Source of the DNA: Candidatus Thorarchaeota archaeon
Lineage (GTDB): Archaea > Asgardarchaeota > Thorarchaeia > Thorarchaeales > Thorarchaeaceae
Direction: 5' to 3'
Assembly (NCBI GenBank): GCA_016839445.1
Contig: JAEOUG010000032.1
Span: 1 to 61,579 of the forward strand
Length of the DNA: 61,579 nt
Part shown: piece after piece, positions 8,047-17,165 of the stretch
Layout of the letters: each line of letters starts with the position of its first letter
Numbering within the stretch: position 1 is the first letter of the stretch
The notes under the pieces: model-generated
Seen by the model: the letters and a program-made list of their open reading frames with translations, nothing else
What the model was told of the DNA's origin: nothing
Databases searched by the model: none
Program-made: the position numbers and the translations under genes

Positions 8047-9798
8047 ATGGAAGAACAACTATGGCACAAGCATCGTTGGCCGGAGAAGGTACGCCACTCT
8101 TTGGAGTACCCTGACGAGCCACTGTTCGCCATCTTGGACAGGGCCGCGGACGACCACGGTGACATGCCGTACACCTCGTTCATGGGCGTGACACGCACCT
8201 ATGCTGAAGTGAGAGATGCTGCGGACCGGATTGCCAACTACCTGGCAAGTCTGGGAATCAAGAAGGGGGACAAGGTCGCCATCTTCATGCCGAATATGCC
8301 ACACTACCCGGCTGTCTTCTTTGGCGTCCTGAAGAGCGGAGCAACTGCGGTGACCTGCAATCCCCTGTACAAGGCGGGTGAGCTGAACTTCCAGCTCAAG
8401 GACTCAGGAGCTAAGGCAATCTTCGTCCTGGACCATCCCACCTTCACTCCCACGTGCTACGAGGGAGTAAAGGACACCGACGTTGAGAAAGTGATTGTCT
8501 GTGGCACAAAGGCATTCTTGCCCAAGGCGAAGGCCATGATTGGCGGGCTCCTGGGGAAGATCCCGAAGAGCCCATACTATGAGGAGGACAAGACGGTCTT
8601 CTATGACGACATCATGACCAACTATGAAGCCAAGCCACCTACGGTCTCAGTCAAGTCCAAGGAGGACGTCGCACTGATCCTGTATACTGGCGGGACAACC
8701 GGGGTGCCAAAAGGAGCGGCCCTACTTCATAGTAACCTGTACTCCAACGTCATGCAGATTTACGAGTACGTCTGGTTGGAGGAAGACGACCACCCTGACC
8801 ATGGGAAGATGCACTTCGGCAAGGAGGTTTTCGTCGGTGCCCTACCTTGGTACCACAGCTACGGCCTGACCCTGACGCTGCTCATGTCAACTTACCTGGC
8901 AGGGCAGCTTGTCTGTGTCCCTGACCCCCGAGCTGGAAAACCACCAATGACCGACCTGCTCAAGGAACTCCAGAACACGAAGGGAACCGTTCTGAACTGC
9001 GTTCCAGCCCTCTACGCGGGCATTGTGAACCATCCGAAAGTCAGAGACTTCGACCTCACCAATGTCAAGATCTGCAGCTCGGGAGCGGCGCCCCTCCCAC
9101 CTGAGCTCGCCAAGAACTTCGAGGCCGTCACCGGAGCCATTCTCTTCGAGGGCTACGGTCTCACAGAGACCTCACCTGTAACGCACATCAATCCAACAAA
9201 CAAGCGCGACCGCAAGTTCGGTTCGATTGGGTTGCCTGTTCCAGACACCTACTGCAAGATTGTAGACATTGAGACCGGCAAGAAAGAACTTCCCATCGGT
9301 GAGACCGGTGAGATTGCCATCTCAGGGCCGCAGGTTATGCAGGGCTACTGGAACAAGCCGAAGGAGAACGAGAAGGTCTTCCGCCAGATTGGCGGGAAGC
9401 GCTTCTTCTTGACTGGCGACATCGGTTTCATGGATGATGAGGGGTACACCATTATTAGCGACCGCAAGAAGGACATGGTGAATGTAGGCGGTTTGAAGGC
9501 ATATCCACGTGAGATTGAGGACATGCTCTTCGAACACCCCAAGGTCAAGCTCACGGCTGTAATCGGCATTCCGCGCGAGGATGATCCGAGCAACGAGTTC
9601 GTCAAGGCCTTTGTTGTCCTTAAGGACGGAGTGGAGGGCACACCAGAGGAGTTCATCGAGTGGGCACGAGACAAGATGGCAGGGTACAAGCGGCCCAAGG
9701 AGGTCGAGATTGTCGACGGCCTGCCAATGAGCGCCGTTGGAAAAGTGCTTAGAAGGGAGCTCAGAGAGGCCGAACTCAAGAAACGAGGAATGAAGTAG
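8047..9798 (+). CDS. Acyl-CoA ligase (AMP-forming, long-chain type)
   Basis: 583 residues. ANL superfamily motifs are present in order: LYTGGTTGVPKGAALLHSNL (P-loop-like A3), PWYHSYGL, SSGAAPLPPELA, FEGYGLTETSPVTH (A5), FFLTGDIGFMDDEGY (A7), DRKKDMVNVGGLKAYPREIE (A8) and the C-terminal lysine in MSAVGKVLRREL (A10). The enzyme makes an acyl-adenylate and then acyl-CoA. Start choice: the ATG at 8047 follows GGAGAGGAG directly; an in-frame ATG at 7891 would add 52 residues that do not look like this family. Probably functions with the divergent dehydratase operon (inference). Confidence 0.92.
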   Translation: MEEQLWHKHRWPEKVRHSLEYPDEPLFAILDRAADDHGDMPYTSFMGVTRTYAEVRDAADRIANYLASLGIKKGDKVAIFMPNMPHYPAVFFGVLKSGATAVTCNPLYKAGELNFQLKDSGAKAIFVLDHPTFTPTCYEGVKDTDVEKVIVCGTKAFLPKAKAMIGGLLGKIPKSPYYEEDKTVFYDDIMTNYEAKPPTVSVKSKEDVALILYTGGTTGVPKGAALLHSNLYSNVMQIYEYVWLEEDDHPDHGKMHFGKEVFVGALPWYHSYGLTLTLLMSTYLAGQLVCVPDPRAGKPPMTDLLKELQNTKGTVLNCVPALYAGIVNHPKVRDFDLTNVKICSSGAAPLPPELAKNFEAVTGAILFEGYGLTETSPVTHINPTNKRDRKFGSIGLPVPDTYCKIVDIETGKKELPIGETGEIAISGPQVMQGYWNKPKENEKVFRQIGGKRFFLTGDIGFMDDEGYTIISDRKKDMVNVGGLKAYPREIEDMLFEHPKVKLTAVIGIPREDDPSNEFVKAFVVLKDGVEGTPEEFIEWARDKMAGYKRPKEVEIVDGLPMSAVGKVLRRELREAELKKRGMK

Positions 9799-9806
9799 GA
9801 AGAACT

Positions 9807-9840
9807 GCGGGAGCTCATGCTCCCGCGTGCGTCTCTTTTT
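9807..9840 (+). terminator. Hairpin plus T-run after the acyl-CoA ligase gene
   Basis: A perfect 8-bp stem GCGGGAGC / GCTCCCGC (9807-9814, 9819-9826) with loop TCAT is followed by a run of five T at 9836-9840. It begins 8 nt after the ligase stop codon and precedes a convergent gene. Confidence 0.7.
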
Positions 9841-9869
9841 CGACTAGTTGTGTTCGCAGACTCAGAGTG

Positions 9870-10391
9870 CTACTTGGATCTCTCTCGACTGGCATGCTTC
9901 TTGCCAAGCTCTACGTATAGCTCTGCGCCGGTGAGGAAGGCAGCCTTCATATTCTCAGAGACCTCCTTCACAACCTTCGCGGGGGTGCCTAGGACAAGAC
10001 TGCCGTCAGGAATGACTGTCCCATTGGTGACAACAGAGCCCGCTCCAATAACGCAGTCATTGCCGACCTTGGCACCATCCAGCACGATTGAGCCCATGCC
10101 CACTACAGTGCGGTCCCCAATCTCACAGGCATGGATTACGCAATTGTGGCCTGCCGTTACGTAGTCGCCAATGATGGTTGGATTCGTGAACGTGGTGTGC
10201 ATGGTGGCGTTGTCCTGAATAGACGTCCCCTTGCCAACGCGGATGTAGTTCATGTCCGCTCGAAGCACTGCGAACTCCCAGACACTGGAGTCAGCGCCAA
10301 TCTCGATGTCACCGATAAGTGATGCACGAGGAGACACGTATGCATCAGGATCAATCCTGGGTTTCTTTCCATCAAACTCGTAGAGGCCCAC
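9870..10391 (-). CDS. Gamma-carbonic anhydrase-like left-handed beta-helix protein
   Basis: 173 residues, typical of the family. Hexapeptide repeats run through the centre (IGDIEIGADSSVWEFAVLR onward). The residues that matter in Cam-type enzymes are in place: Arg in LRADMNYI, Gln in SIQDNA, and three histidines in ATMHTT and AGHNCVIHAC, which bind the metal between neighbouring subunits of the trimer. Many family members (YrdA, PaaY) have uncertain or weak CO2 hydratase activity, so the reaction remains open. The start is GTG at 10391 with AGGTG upstream. Confidence 0.85.
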   Translation of the reverse strand: MGLYEFDGKKPRIDPDAYVSPRASLIGDIEIGADSSVWEFAVLRADMNYIRVGKGTSIQDNATMHTTFTNPTIIGDYVTAGHNCVIHACEIGDRTVVGMGSIVLDGAKVGNDCVIGAGSVVTNGTVIPDGSLVLGTPAKVVKEVSENMKAAFLTGAELYVELGKKHASRERSK

Positions 10392-10478
10392 TTTTGCGCA
10401 CCTTGCACGTGCAGTACAATGTTACGTCTTTAAGACTATTGAAATACCAACAAACCCACTTCTGTTGTGGGGCTGTTC

Positions 10479-11075
10479 ATGCCTGTCACTCCGTTCCATT
10501 ACCCTTTTGCATTCGTTGTTTCGAAACTGGACAGGAGGCTGATTCTGCCGGGTGTCGTCGTAGGGGCAGTAATACCTGACATTGAGGTACCCCTCATGTG
10601 GGTCTTCTTCCCCAGTCTTCCAGACCATCTGCTACTGCATAGTCTGATTGGCGCGTCAACGGTTGGCCTACTCCTCGCGGTCTTCGTCACTCGTGTGTTC
10701 TACGCGCCGATAATCTCTCTCTTCTTCGGTGTGGACAAAGGAGATCTGGACGATGCCTGCAGAGTCACCCCAGCCCTGGTTGCCTCCTGTCTCATCGGAG
10801 TCTGGTCACATCTTCTGCTCGACTACCCCATGCACTGGTACAACCCGATCCTCTGGCCATGGGTGAACCCATTTGACGTGATGGGGCCACTAGTCCAGTT
10901 CTTCATTGTGTCTGGACTTGGTCTCGGAGATGCCTTCTGGATGGCACTCAACTTGACACAAGGAGCGATGATTGTGCTCTGGGCGGTCATCATCGCTTGG
11001 TATCTGAATCGCGGACTCTGGAGGAATCACTGGCTTGGTAGGCCAGCCGAGGCGCCATCTGGTCCTTTTGAGTGA
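10479..11075 (+). CDS. Multi-pass membrane protein, DUF4184/YdjM-like
   Basis: 198 residues, five to six hydrophobic segments. The start MPVTPFHYPFAF followed by GAVIPDIE, HSLIG and later SHLLLDYPMHWYNP is the pattern of the YdjM/DUF4184-type 'membrane-bound metal-dependent hydrolase' group, where histidines and aspartates near membrane ends may bind metal. No activity is established for the group as far as I know. ATG at 10479 fits the family N-terminus; a GTG at 10467 is possible. Confidence 0.6.
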   Translation: MPVTPFHYPFAFVVSKLDRRLILPGVVVGAVIPDIEVPLMWVFFPSLPDHLLLHSLIGASTVGLLLAVFVTRVFYAPIISLFFGVDKGDLDDACRVTPALVASCLIGVWSHLLLDYPMHWYNPILWPWVNPFDVMGPLVQFFIVSGLGLGDAFWMALNLTQGAMIVLWAVIIAWYLNRGLWRNHWLGRPAEAPSGPFE

Positions 11076-11143
11076 TATCTTGTGCACCGAGCGCCTCATC
11101 CTCAGATTCTTATGGAACAGACCTGCCCAAGGTCTTGGTTGCG

Positions 11144-12400
11144 ATGACTGATTTCAAGGTAAAGGACATTGGATTGGCCGAAGAAGGCAGGATGTTGATT
11201 GACTATGCAGAGAAGCACATGCCTGTGCTCATGCATCTGAGAAAGAAGTATGCGAAGTCACAGCCCCTCAAGGGCATGAGGATTGCCGGCTGTCTGCATG
11301 TGACAAAAGAGACTGCAGTTCTTGTCGAAACTCTTCGAGCGGCGGGAGCAGATGTCGCGTGGTCAGGATGTAATCCACTCTCTACCAATGACAAGGTGGC
11401 CGCAGGCCTGGCAGCCAATGACGTGCCAGTGTTCGCCTGGCACAACCTCAGCAACGAGGAGTACTACTGGTGCATCGAGCAGACACTGAAGACAGAGCCA
11501 ACTCTGACACTTGACGACGGGGCAGATCTCATCTTCACCCTTCATAACAAGCACGAGGAACTCATACCCAATCTCCTCGGCGGTTCAGAGGAAACGACCA
11601 CGGGAGTCATCCGAGTAAGGGCCATGGCTGACGACGGGGCCCTCAAGTACCCCATCATGGCTGTGAACGATGCCGATACCAAGCATCTATTCGACAACGT
11701 ATATGGAACTGGACAGAGCGTCTTTGATGGACTACTTCGAGCATCGGCTATTCTCGTTGCTGGAAAGACCGTTGTGATTGGTGGCTATGGCTACTGCGGT
11801 CGAGGGATGGCGCTTCGTGCGAAAGGGCTCGGGGCAGATGTCATTGTCACTGAAGTGGATCCTGTGAGAGCGCTGCAGGCTAGAATGGATGGCTATCAGG
11901 TAATGACTATGAATGAGGCGGCTGCAAAGGGCGACGTGTTCCTCACGGCCACAGGTATGAAGGATGTGGTCACGGGAGAGCACATGAAGCTCATGAGGAA
12001 CGGTGCCATCATGGGCAATGCGGGACACTATAACGTGGAGATCAACGAGCCAGACCTTCTGACTCTCAGTAAGGGCAAGAAGCGTGTTCGACATGCGCTC
12101 GATGAATATGAGACAAAGGACGGCAGACACCTCTATCTCCTCGGCGAGGGGAGGCTTGTGAATCTGGCCGCGGCTGAAGGGCATCCAAGCGAGGTCATGG
12201 ACCTATCATTCTCTAGCCAGCTGAATGCTATGATCTGGCTGACCAAAAATGGTAAGGACCTCAAGCCCGCAGTCTACGAATTCCCGAAGGAACTTGACAA
12301 CGAAACGGCCTTGGCGAAATTGGAAACCATGGGCATCGCCATCGACGAGTGGACTGAGGAACAGAAGAGGTACGCGAAAGCGTATGCTGAGGGAACATAG
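11144..12400 (+). CDS. ahcY: Adenosylhomocysteinase (S-adenosyl-L-homocysteine hydrolase)
   Basis: 418 residues. It removes SAH, the product of SAM-dependent methylation, by reversible hydrolysis to adenosine and homocysteine. Visible motifs: MRIAGCLHVTKETAVLVETL at the N-terminus, AWSGCNPLSTND, the NAD-binding GYGYCGRGMALRAKGLGADV with EVDP, TGMKDVVTGEH and the C-terminal VMDLSFSSQLNA. It lacks the ~40-residue insert of many bacterial enzymes and so resembles the short archaeal/thermophilic form. The ATG at 11144 gives the family N-terminus; 24 further codons upstream look unlike protein. Confidence 0.95.
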   Translation: MTDFKVKDIGLAEEGRMLIDYAEKHMPVLMHLRKKYAKSQPLKGMRIAGCLHVTKETAVLVETLRAAGADVAWSGCNPLSTNDKVAAGLAANDVPVFAWHNLSNEEYYWCIEQTLKTEPTLTLDDGADLIFTLHNKHEELIPNLLGGSEETTTGVIRVRAMADDGALKYPIMAVNDADTKHLFDNVYGTGQSVFDGLLRASAILVAGKTVVIGGYGYCGRGMALRAKGLGADVIVTEVDPVRALQARMDGYQVMTMNEAAAKGDVFLTATGMKDVVTGEHMKLMRNGAIMGNAGHYNVEINEPDLLTLSKGKKRVRHALDEYETKDGRHLYLLGEGRLVNLAAAEGHPSEVMDLSFSSQLNAMIWLTKNGKDLKPAVYEFPKELDNETALAKLETMGIAIDEWTEEQKRYAKAYAEGT

Positions 12401-12444
12401 GCGCGACTGACGGGAAGTCCAGCAAAGCATCCGATTGCAGTGTC

Positions 12445-14931
12445 TCATACCAGCTCAAGTGCAAGGATGTAGGATACTTGACCACCATATCCGTAGCACG
12501 AAGACCAGATCTGGATTACACTCGGAAATCCGTTCGTGAGAGAGATCTCCGATTGCCAGCCGCCCCCACAGTCTATCATGTATGAGTAATAGCCAAAGGC
12601 GAAGTGACCTCCAATCTCGAAGGCGAAACTCGTGGTGGCCATATAGGGGCTGCCTTGGAAGTCGAAGACACGCCCGAGGGCATCCCAATCACCTAATGGC
12701 AGTATGGACGATGAAACGTAGGGCAGAAGTAGCTCGAGAAGGGACTCTACTTCGGAGGAGGAGATATCACTGGTTAGGTGCACCTTCTCTCGCTCCATGA
12801 GATTCCGAAGACCCGATTCGCTCGTGATAGCGCTGTCAAGCGGTCCAAGAGCCGCTATTTCCACACGTATCACTAATCCCTCAAGTACTGCATATCGAAA
12901 TACGTCGGGGACATAGTTGCCCGAGGAATATCCGCGGAAGCCGACTTCCATCTCAAAGGCGTCGCCAACCGAAACTCCCCAGGAGAAGTAAGGTTTGCTC
13001 ACTGCGGTGTAGTACTGGATGGACAACGGAGAAACGCAGAAGCTGCACACGACAAGAGCTGCAATGGCTCCGCGAATCATGTCCACTCCACTCAAGGGCA
13101 TGCCTCTCCGTCTCAAGACTAGGCCTCCTACTGCAACAAGAGAGAGACTTCCTGCCAGTGATCCAAGCAAGATCAGAAGAGAGGAGCCGAGGTATCCTTC
13201 CTGCAACCAGTTCATAGGACTATCCAGCCATGGGTCCACTCGGGCTCCATCATAGGTTCCAGCGGAGAACCCGACTCCGTACTCTGTCGAACTAATCTCA
13301 TAGAACTCAGATATCTCAAGATCAGTGAATGAGAAGGGTCCGGAGGTAGAACAGGACAGACCATTGTATCGAAGAGGATTCCAGGACATCACATCAGGAG
13401 TGCTCACGGCATCCAGAGGCACAATGGGCATCAAGCCTATGCCAAACAAGTTCCACAGAGAGCAAGAAGAGAACTCCACCACCAACGATCCACTGTCTGA
13501 GACCGTGACCTCGGCGAGTTCTCGGACCCACCGGAGCTCATTGGGCAAGTAGCTTTGCGCCTTGAGAGCATCAATAGTATATAGAATGTCGTCAGGTGTG
13601 ACTAGTCCGCCATCGCTCCATTCCATCTGCTTGAGGGAGAACGTGTATCTGGAGTGGCCTAGAGGGACATTCGGATTGTCGTCATGAGTGGCCGCTCCAG
13701 CTATCGTTGCCAGATTCTGAGTCAGTTGATACGATAGATCGTATTGAAGGAGCCGCGGGAACAGGAGACCAGAGAGAAAAGCGCCTATATCCGAGTCGGG
13801 CAGGAAGGGGTTAAGACTCTCAAGTGGGCGGTCAATGCCGATAGGGACCGTGCCGCCAGGATAGCCCTCCGCATTGTACATCTTCAGGAGCGTTCCCCGG
13901 TTGTGAACACGGCCGAACCGATCAAACACGTGACCAGTGTACCAATCGTTTCTCAGGACCTGCAACCCTCTGTTCTGGTATGCCACAAGAAGGGGGACGT
14001 TCTCCTGCAGGACTATCTGCATGTGCTTCGCAGTCTCATTGGCCGCTTCTATGCTCATCGAGGACAGGAGATTGTGGGCAAGCTCGTCGAAGGATGCATT
14101 GGAGAACCCTGTCAGGCTCAGAAGCGAGTCATGAGCATTCGAGCTGCTGAATTCATGAACAAGCCAGTCGATGCGGCTAGGCTCCACCGTTCGTTCTTCG
14201 ACAAGAATGTCAAAGCTCACTCCCGGGTCAGAATAGGTTGACTCCGCGGCATAGATGGGTGCCACAGAAGCCCGAATCTGGAGTGCATCTAGGGTCTCTA
14301 GCGCGAGTAGTGCGACCTGACTGAGTGATTCAACACCAGAGCCGTGTCGTATTGTGACGTTGAACTCAGAGCCATCGGGAGCTCGTCTGTAACCTGTAAC
14401 CGGGTTGATCCTGAAGCCATTCCTGTCTAGAATCAGAGCCGCTCGTGCCGAGTCTGCTGAATAGTAGTGGTGTGGTAACTCATCTTCTGCACACCAGGGA
14501 CTGCAGAAGGGAATGATGGAGTCGTGAGCCTTGGCAAAGCCGTCGCATACATCATTGACCGCCTTCTCTTTGTCGAATGCAGAGGCAAAGGCCTGGCGAA
14601 ATGAACTGAGATTCAATGGGTATCGCCGGCAGTTGAAGGCGATGACGCAGAAGCTGCTCTCGTAGGACAGAGATACGTCCAGATCAGGATCGCTCTCCAA
14701 GAGAGTCATGTGTTGAGGGGGAATATACCCTGCATGCATCTCGGCTTCGCCAGCTTGAAGCGCAAGTACGCGGATGTCTTCATCCTCAAGTACTTTGTAC
14801 ACCACTCTATCAATGCGAGGGATACCGAAGACATCGTATACGGACTCCTGTGCGGGAGCAGTGGACGGGGCATGGGCTAGGACAAGAAGAGCAATCAAAG
14901 ATACAGCGATTCCAGTGCCAATACGGCCCAT
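12445..14931 (-). CDS. Membrane-anchored family 5 solute-binding protein with swapped halves
   Basis: 828 residues. Residues 1-27 form a signal peptide. Residues ~38-330 match the second half of an SBP_bac_5 (peptide/nickel-type) binding protein: IDRVVYKVLEDED, ALQAGEAEMHAGYIPP, RQAFASAFDKEKAV, ... QENVPLLVAYQNRG. Residues ~360-550 match the first half: ESLNPFLPDSD, LFPRLLQYD, TFSLKQMEWSDGG, TPDDILYTIDAL, GPFSFTDLE. The order is therefore reversed relative to normal family members. Two hydrophobic helices follow (~580-608, ~620-641) and then a ~185-residue domain I do not recognise. No ABC permease or ATPase gene is next to it. It stands alone between SAH hydrolase and a zinc-ribbon gene. Confidence 0.75.
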   Translation of the reverse strand: MGRIGTGIAVSLIALLVLAHAPSTAPAQESVYDVFGIPRIDRVVYKVLEDEDIRVLALQAGEAEMHAGYIPPQHMTLLESDPDLDVSLSYESSFCVIAFNCRRYPLNLSSFRQAFASAFDKEKAVNDVCDGFAKAHDSIIPFCSPWCAEDELPHHYYSADSARAALILDRNGFRINPVTGYRRAPDGSEFNVTIRHGSGVESLSQVALLALETLDALQIRASVAPIYAAESTYSDPGVSFDILVEERTVEPSRIDWLVHEFSSSNAHDSLLSLTGFSNASFDELAHNLLSSMSIEAANETAKHMQIVLQENVPLLVAYQNRGLQVLRNDWYTGHVFDRFGRVHNRGTLLKMYNAEGYPGGTVPIGIDRPLESLNPFLPDSDIGAFLSGLLFPRLLQYDLSYQLTQNLATIAGAATHDDNPNVPLGHSRYTFSLKQMEWSDGGLVTPDDILYTIDALKAQSYLPNELRWVRELAEVTVSDSGSLVVEFSSCSLWNLFGIGLMPIVPLDAVSTPDVMSWNPLRYNGLSCSTSGPFSFTDLEISEFYEISSTEYGVGFSAGTYDGARVDPWLDSPMNWLQEGYLGSSLLILLGSLAGSLSLVAVGGLVLRRRGMPLSGVDMIRGAIAALVVCSFCVSPLSIQYYTAVSKPYFSWGVSVGDAFEMEVGFRGYSSGNYVPDVFRYAVLEGLVIRVEIAALGPLDSAITSESGLRNLMEREKVHLTSDISSSEVESLLELLLPYVSSSILPLGDWDALGRVFDFQGSPYMATTSFAFEIGGHFAFGYYSYMIDCGGGWQSEISLTNGFPSVIQIWSSCYGYGGQVSYILALELV

Positions 14932-15149
14932 TGTCTCCCTCGTAGCTAAGAGAGGCGAGGTAGAATATCTGAGTTCTGGTGTCGCGCACTACACAAACCA
15001 AGGATTTTCACACCCAGCCGTGGATCTCGCAGGATTGATCAGAATGCACGCCTTTGTGCCGTAGGAGCCCTCAGTGAGGAGAGAGGCAGATGAACACAGA
15101 ACTAGTCCTCAGACTCATAGCTTCAGATGCTTGGGATGAACCTACAAAC

Positions 15150-15893
15150 CTACAAGAACTCTCGGTCAGGGTCTCTGAAGTGCTTACCACAGTTCTGGCA
15201 ACGGACCAATCCTGTTTCAGACATGTCATCGGGTTGATAGAGATAGATTGCGTTGCAGTGCAGGCATCTGAGCCGCTTTGTGGTCCTACGTACCTTGCGC
15301 AGCTCCCGGGGACTCACCTTGGGTCCTATCTTCTCTCGCGGCATCTTCTCGGCAGGAATACGGATAGGCTTCGCACAGTTCTGACACGGGACTTCGCCAG
15401 CTCGAGAGATACTATCCTTGCCGTACGAGTACACAGCTCCACAGCTTGGGCACTTTACGCGAGAAGTTCTAGCTGCGCTTTGTCGTCTAATTCGGACAAT
15501 CTCTGTCGCAGCGAGTTCTCGATGGATTGGCCCTCCGCAGTTCAGACATCGCAAGCTGTTTGGTGGGTTCATATGACCGCAATATAGGCACTGTATCAGA
15601 GCCAAATGGTCGTACGCTCTTCCTGATTCTCTAATCGCTTCACTACCTTTGACGCATACGCCTAGTAGGAAAAAGAGGACTGAGACTACTAAGATCAATG
15701 GAGAAACAGGGAACAATGGAAGTAGCACAAGTCCAAGTGCAATCATGAAGTTGCGAAATGCCTTAGCAGATTTCTCACCTGCCAGATCTACGCATTCCTC
15801 GGAGCAGTAGATGTGGCCATCCGACGTTTCAATCCAGTCAAGACTCTCACTGATACCGCAGAAGTCACACCTGAGGTCTGAGTAGGGCCCCAG
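15150..15893 (-). CDS. Zinc-ribbon membrane protein with non-standard start
   Basis: From the ATG at 15746 the protein has 198 residues: a hydrophobic hairpin (about residues 1-32), then three zinc-ribbon pairs, CLYCG/CLNCG, CPSCG/CQNC and CLHCN/CQNC. The frame stays open upstream to a stop at 15921, and that extension encodes RCDFCG ... YCSEEC, a further zinc knuckle like those in TRASH/FCS-type fingers, so it looks like real protein. No ATG, GTG or TTG exists there; CTG at 15893 would give 247 residues. A paralogue with the same xxYLY...CQNCGK ribbons lies at 52466-53023. Function unknown; a sensor or protein-binding role at the membrane is a guess. Confidence 0.65.
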   Translation of the reverse strand: MGPYSDLRCDFCGISESLDWIETSDGHIYCSEECVDLAGEKSAKAFRNFMIALGLVLLPLFPVSPLILVVSVLFFLLGVCVKGSEAIRESGRAYDHLALIQCLYCGHMNPPNSLRCLNCGGPIHRELAATEIVRIRRQSAARTSRVKCPSCGAVYSYGKDSISRAGEVPCQNCAKPIRIPAEKMPREKIGPKVSPRELRKVRRTTKRLRCLHCNAIYLYQPDDMSETGLVRCQNCGKHFRDPDREFL

Positions 15894-15975
15894 AACGTAC
15901 CTATCGCGCTCTTGACTTATTCAAATCATCCTCATGACATCTAATGTCGGAGAGAATAAAGACCCTTGCAGGAGG

Positions 15976-17088
15976 CTACTCCTTGAGCAAGGGGTTGGGA
16001 GCAACCAAATCCGCATCGTCTGCGATTCCTATCTCTCCTAGAGGGTCATTTGGATAGACCGTCATTCTTGAGTTAAGAACCGTTACGTATCCGTCGTGTT
16101 CCGTCCGGATGTAGCCGTCTCCAAGAAACCTTCCGTAGATATCTGTGATACTTGCGATGGGCTGACCCTTAGTGACCTTGTCACCAGGATTCACTAAGAA
16201 CCTGATAATGCCTGAATGCTTCGCGCGGGGATGCTCGAATCTTCGAATGCGTCCCGAGTGCTTGGGAACCTTCCACTCTGTGATCTTCTCCTTCGGTGTA
16301 GTGAGCATACCCGCCCACCGTAGGACATTCCTCGTCCCCTTCACAGAGCCTGCGACAATGTCAGGGAGTATCACACTGTTTCCTCCGAGTTCAACGGTGA
16401 AGGCCGGAATCCTGAGATTGTTCAACACGGACCCTGAGAGCGACCTGTGATACTTGAGATTCATGTACTTCTTGGGAGGGAAGTCACTCATTGTCACAGC
16501 TCCAAATGCGTCCACCATCTCCTCCTGCCTCATGCTCAGCTCAGTGGCCACCTTCCTGTCCTCTTCATCATCGTAGAAGATTCTGTCCACGATTGCATAG
16601 GGAAGCGAACGGTAACTGTGATTGTGGAAGTCCAAATGGAAGTCACCGTACTTCTCAATGAAGGCGTAGATCTTTGCGGCAATCTGCTCGTACGGCTTGG
16701 GGTATTTGGAGTCTTCATCCTCCTCATCCTTCTTGGCAAACTTGCCCTCGGGAAATAGCCTATTGGGGTCTACCTCGCCATACTCGGAGGTCCTCTGGAA
16801 GAGTCGCAGGGCGGACGGGTTCACCGTTGGGATGGCAACAACCGTACCCTTGAGCTCCTTGGCCAGATCCTCCGTGACAACGTCATGGATGACAGCGACA
16901 CCTGTCAACTCATTGCCATGGACATTCGCGGTGAGGAAGAACGTCGGTCCGTCCTGTGTCCCTTGGGCAATCATGACAGGCAGCCTATCAACGGTGCCCG
17001 TTGGAAGGTCGATTCCATCGAAGTAGCCGTAGGTGAGCTTACCTGGAGAACTTCTAGCAGTGCCAATCTTGATTGACTTCAACAGCAT
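15976..17088 (-). CDS. Succinylglutamate desuccinylase/aspartoacylase (AstE/AspA) family hydrolase
   Basis: About 370 residues. The zinc-carboxypeptidase-like core is visible: FFLTANVHGNELTGVAV (the HxxE zinc motif), PTVNPSALRLFQRTSEYGEVDPNRLFP, and a later DFHNHSY with the third metal histidine. The C-terminal part (RFLVNPGDKVTKGQPIASI) is a small beta-barrel of biotinyl-lipoyl-like shape common in this family. It would cleave an N-acyl or amide group; substrate not determinable. ATG at 17088 places the family start KIGTA early; an in-frame ATG at 17127 is possible. Confidence 0.8.
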   Translation of the reverse strand: MLLKSIKIGTARSSPGKLTYGYFDGIDLPTGTVDRLPVMIAQGTQDGPTFFLTANVHGNELTGVAVIHDVVTEDLAKELKGTVVAIPTVNPSALRLFQRTSEYGEVDPNRLFPEGKFAKKDEEDEDSKYPKPYEQIAAKIYAFIEKYGDFHLDFHNHSYRSLPYAIVDRIFYDDEEDRKVATELSMRQEEMVDAFGAVTMSDFPPKKYMNLKYHRSLSGSVLNNLRIPAFTVELGGNSVILPDIVAGSVKGTRNVLRWAGMLTTPKEKITEWKVPKHSGRIRRFEHPRAKHSGIIRFLVNPGDKVTKGQPIASITDIYGRFLGDGYIRTEHDGYVTVLNSRMTVYPNDPLGEIGIADDADLVAPNPLLKE

Positions 17089-17165
17089 CACTCTATACGA
17101 CGGAGACAGAGCATCTCTTAGATGCATCGATAGATGACCAAGTCAGCAAGAGCTGTTCTTGGAAT

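Noticed and set aside
15090..15587. Open frame on the plus strand with a fair ribosome site (GAGGAGAG) before its ATG
   Set aside because: It lies opposite the zinc-ribbon gene, whose repeated CxxC pairs are strong evidence for the minus strand; the plus-strand product has no recognisable pattern.
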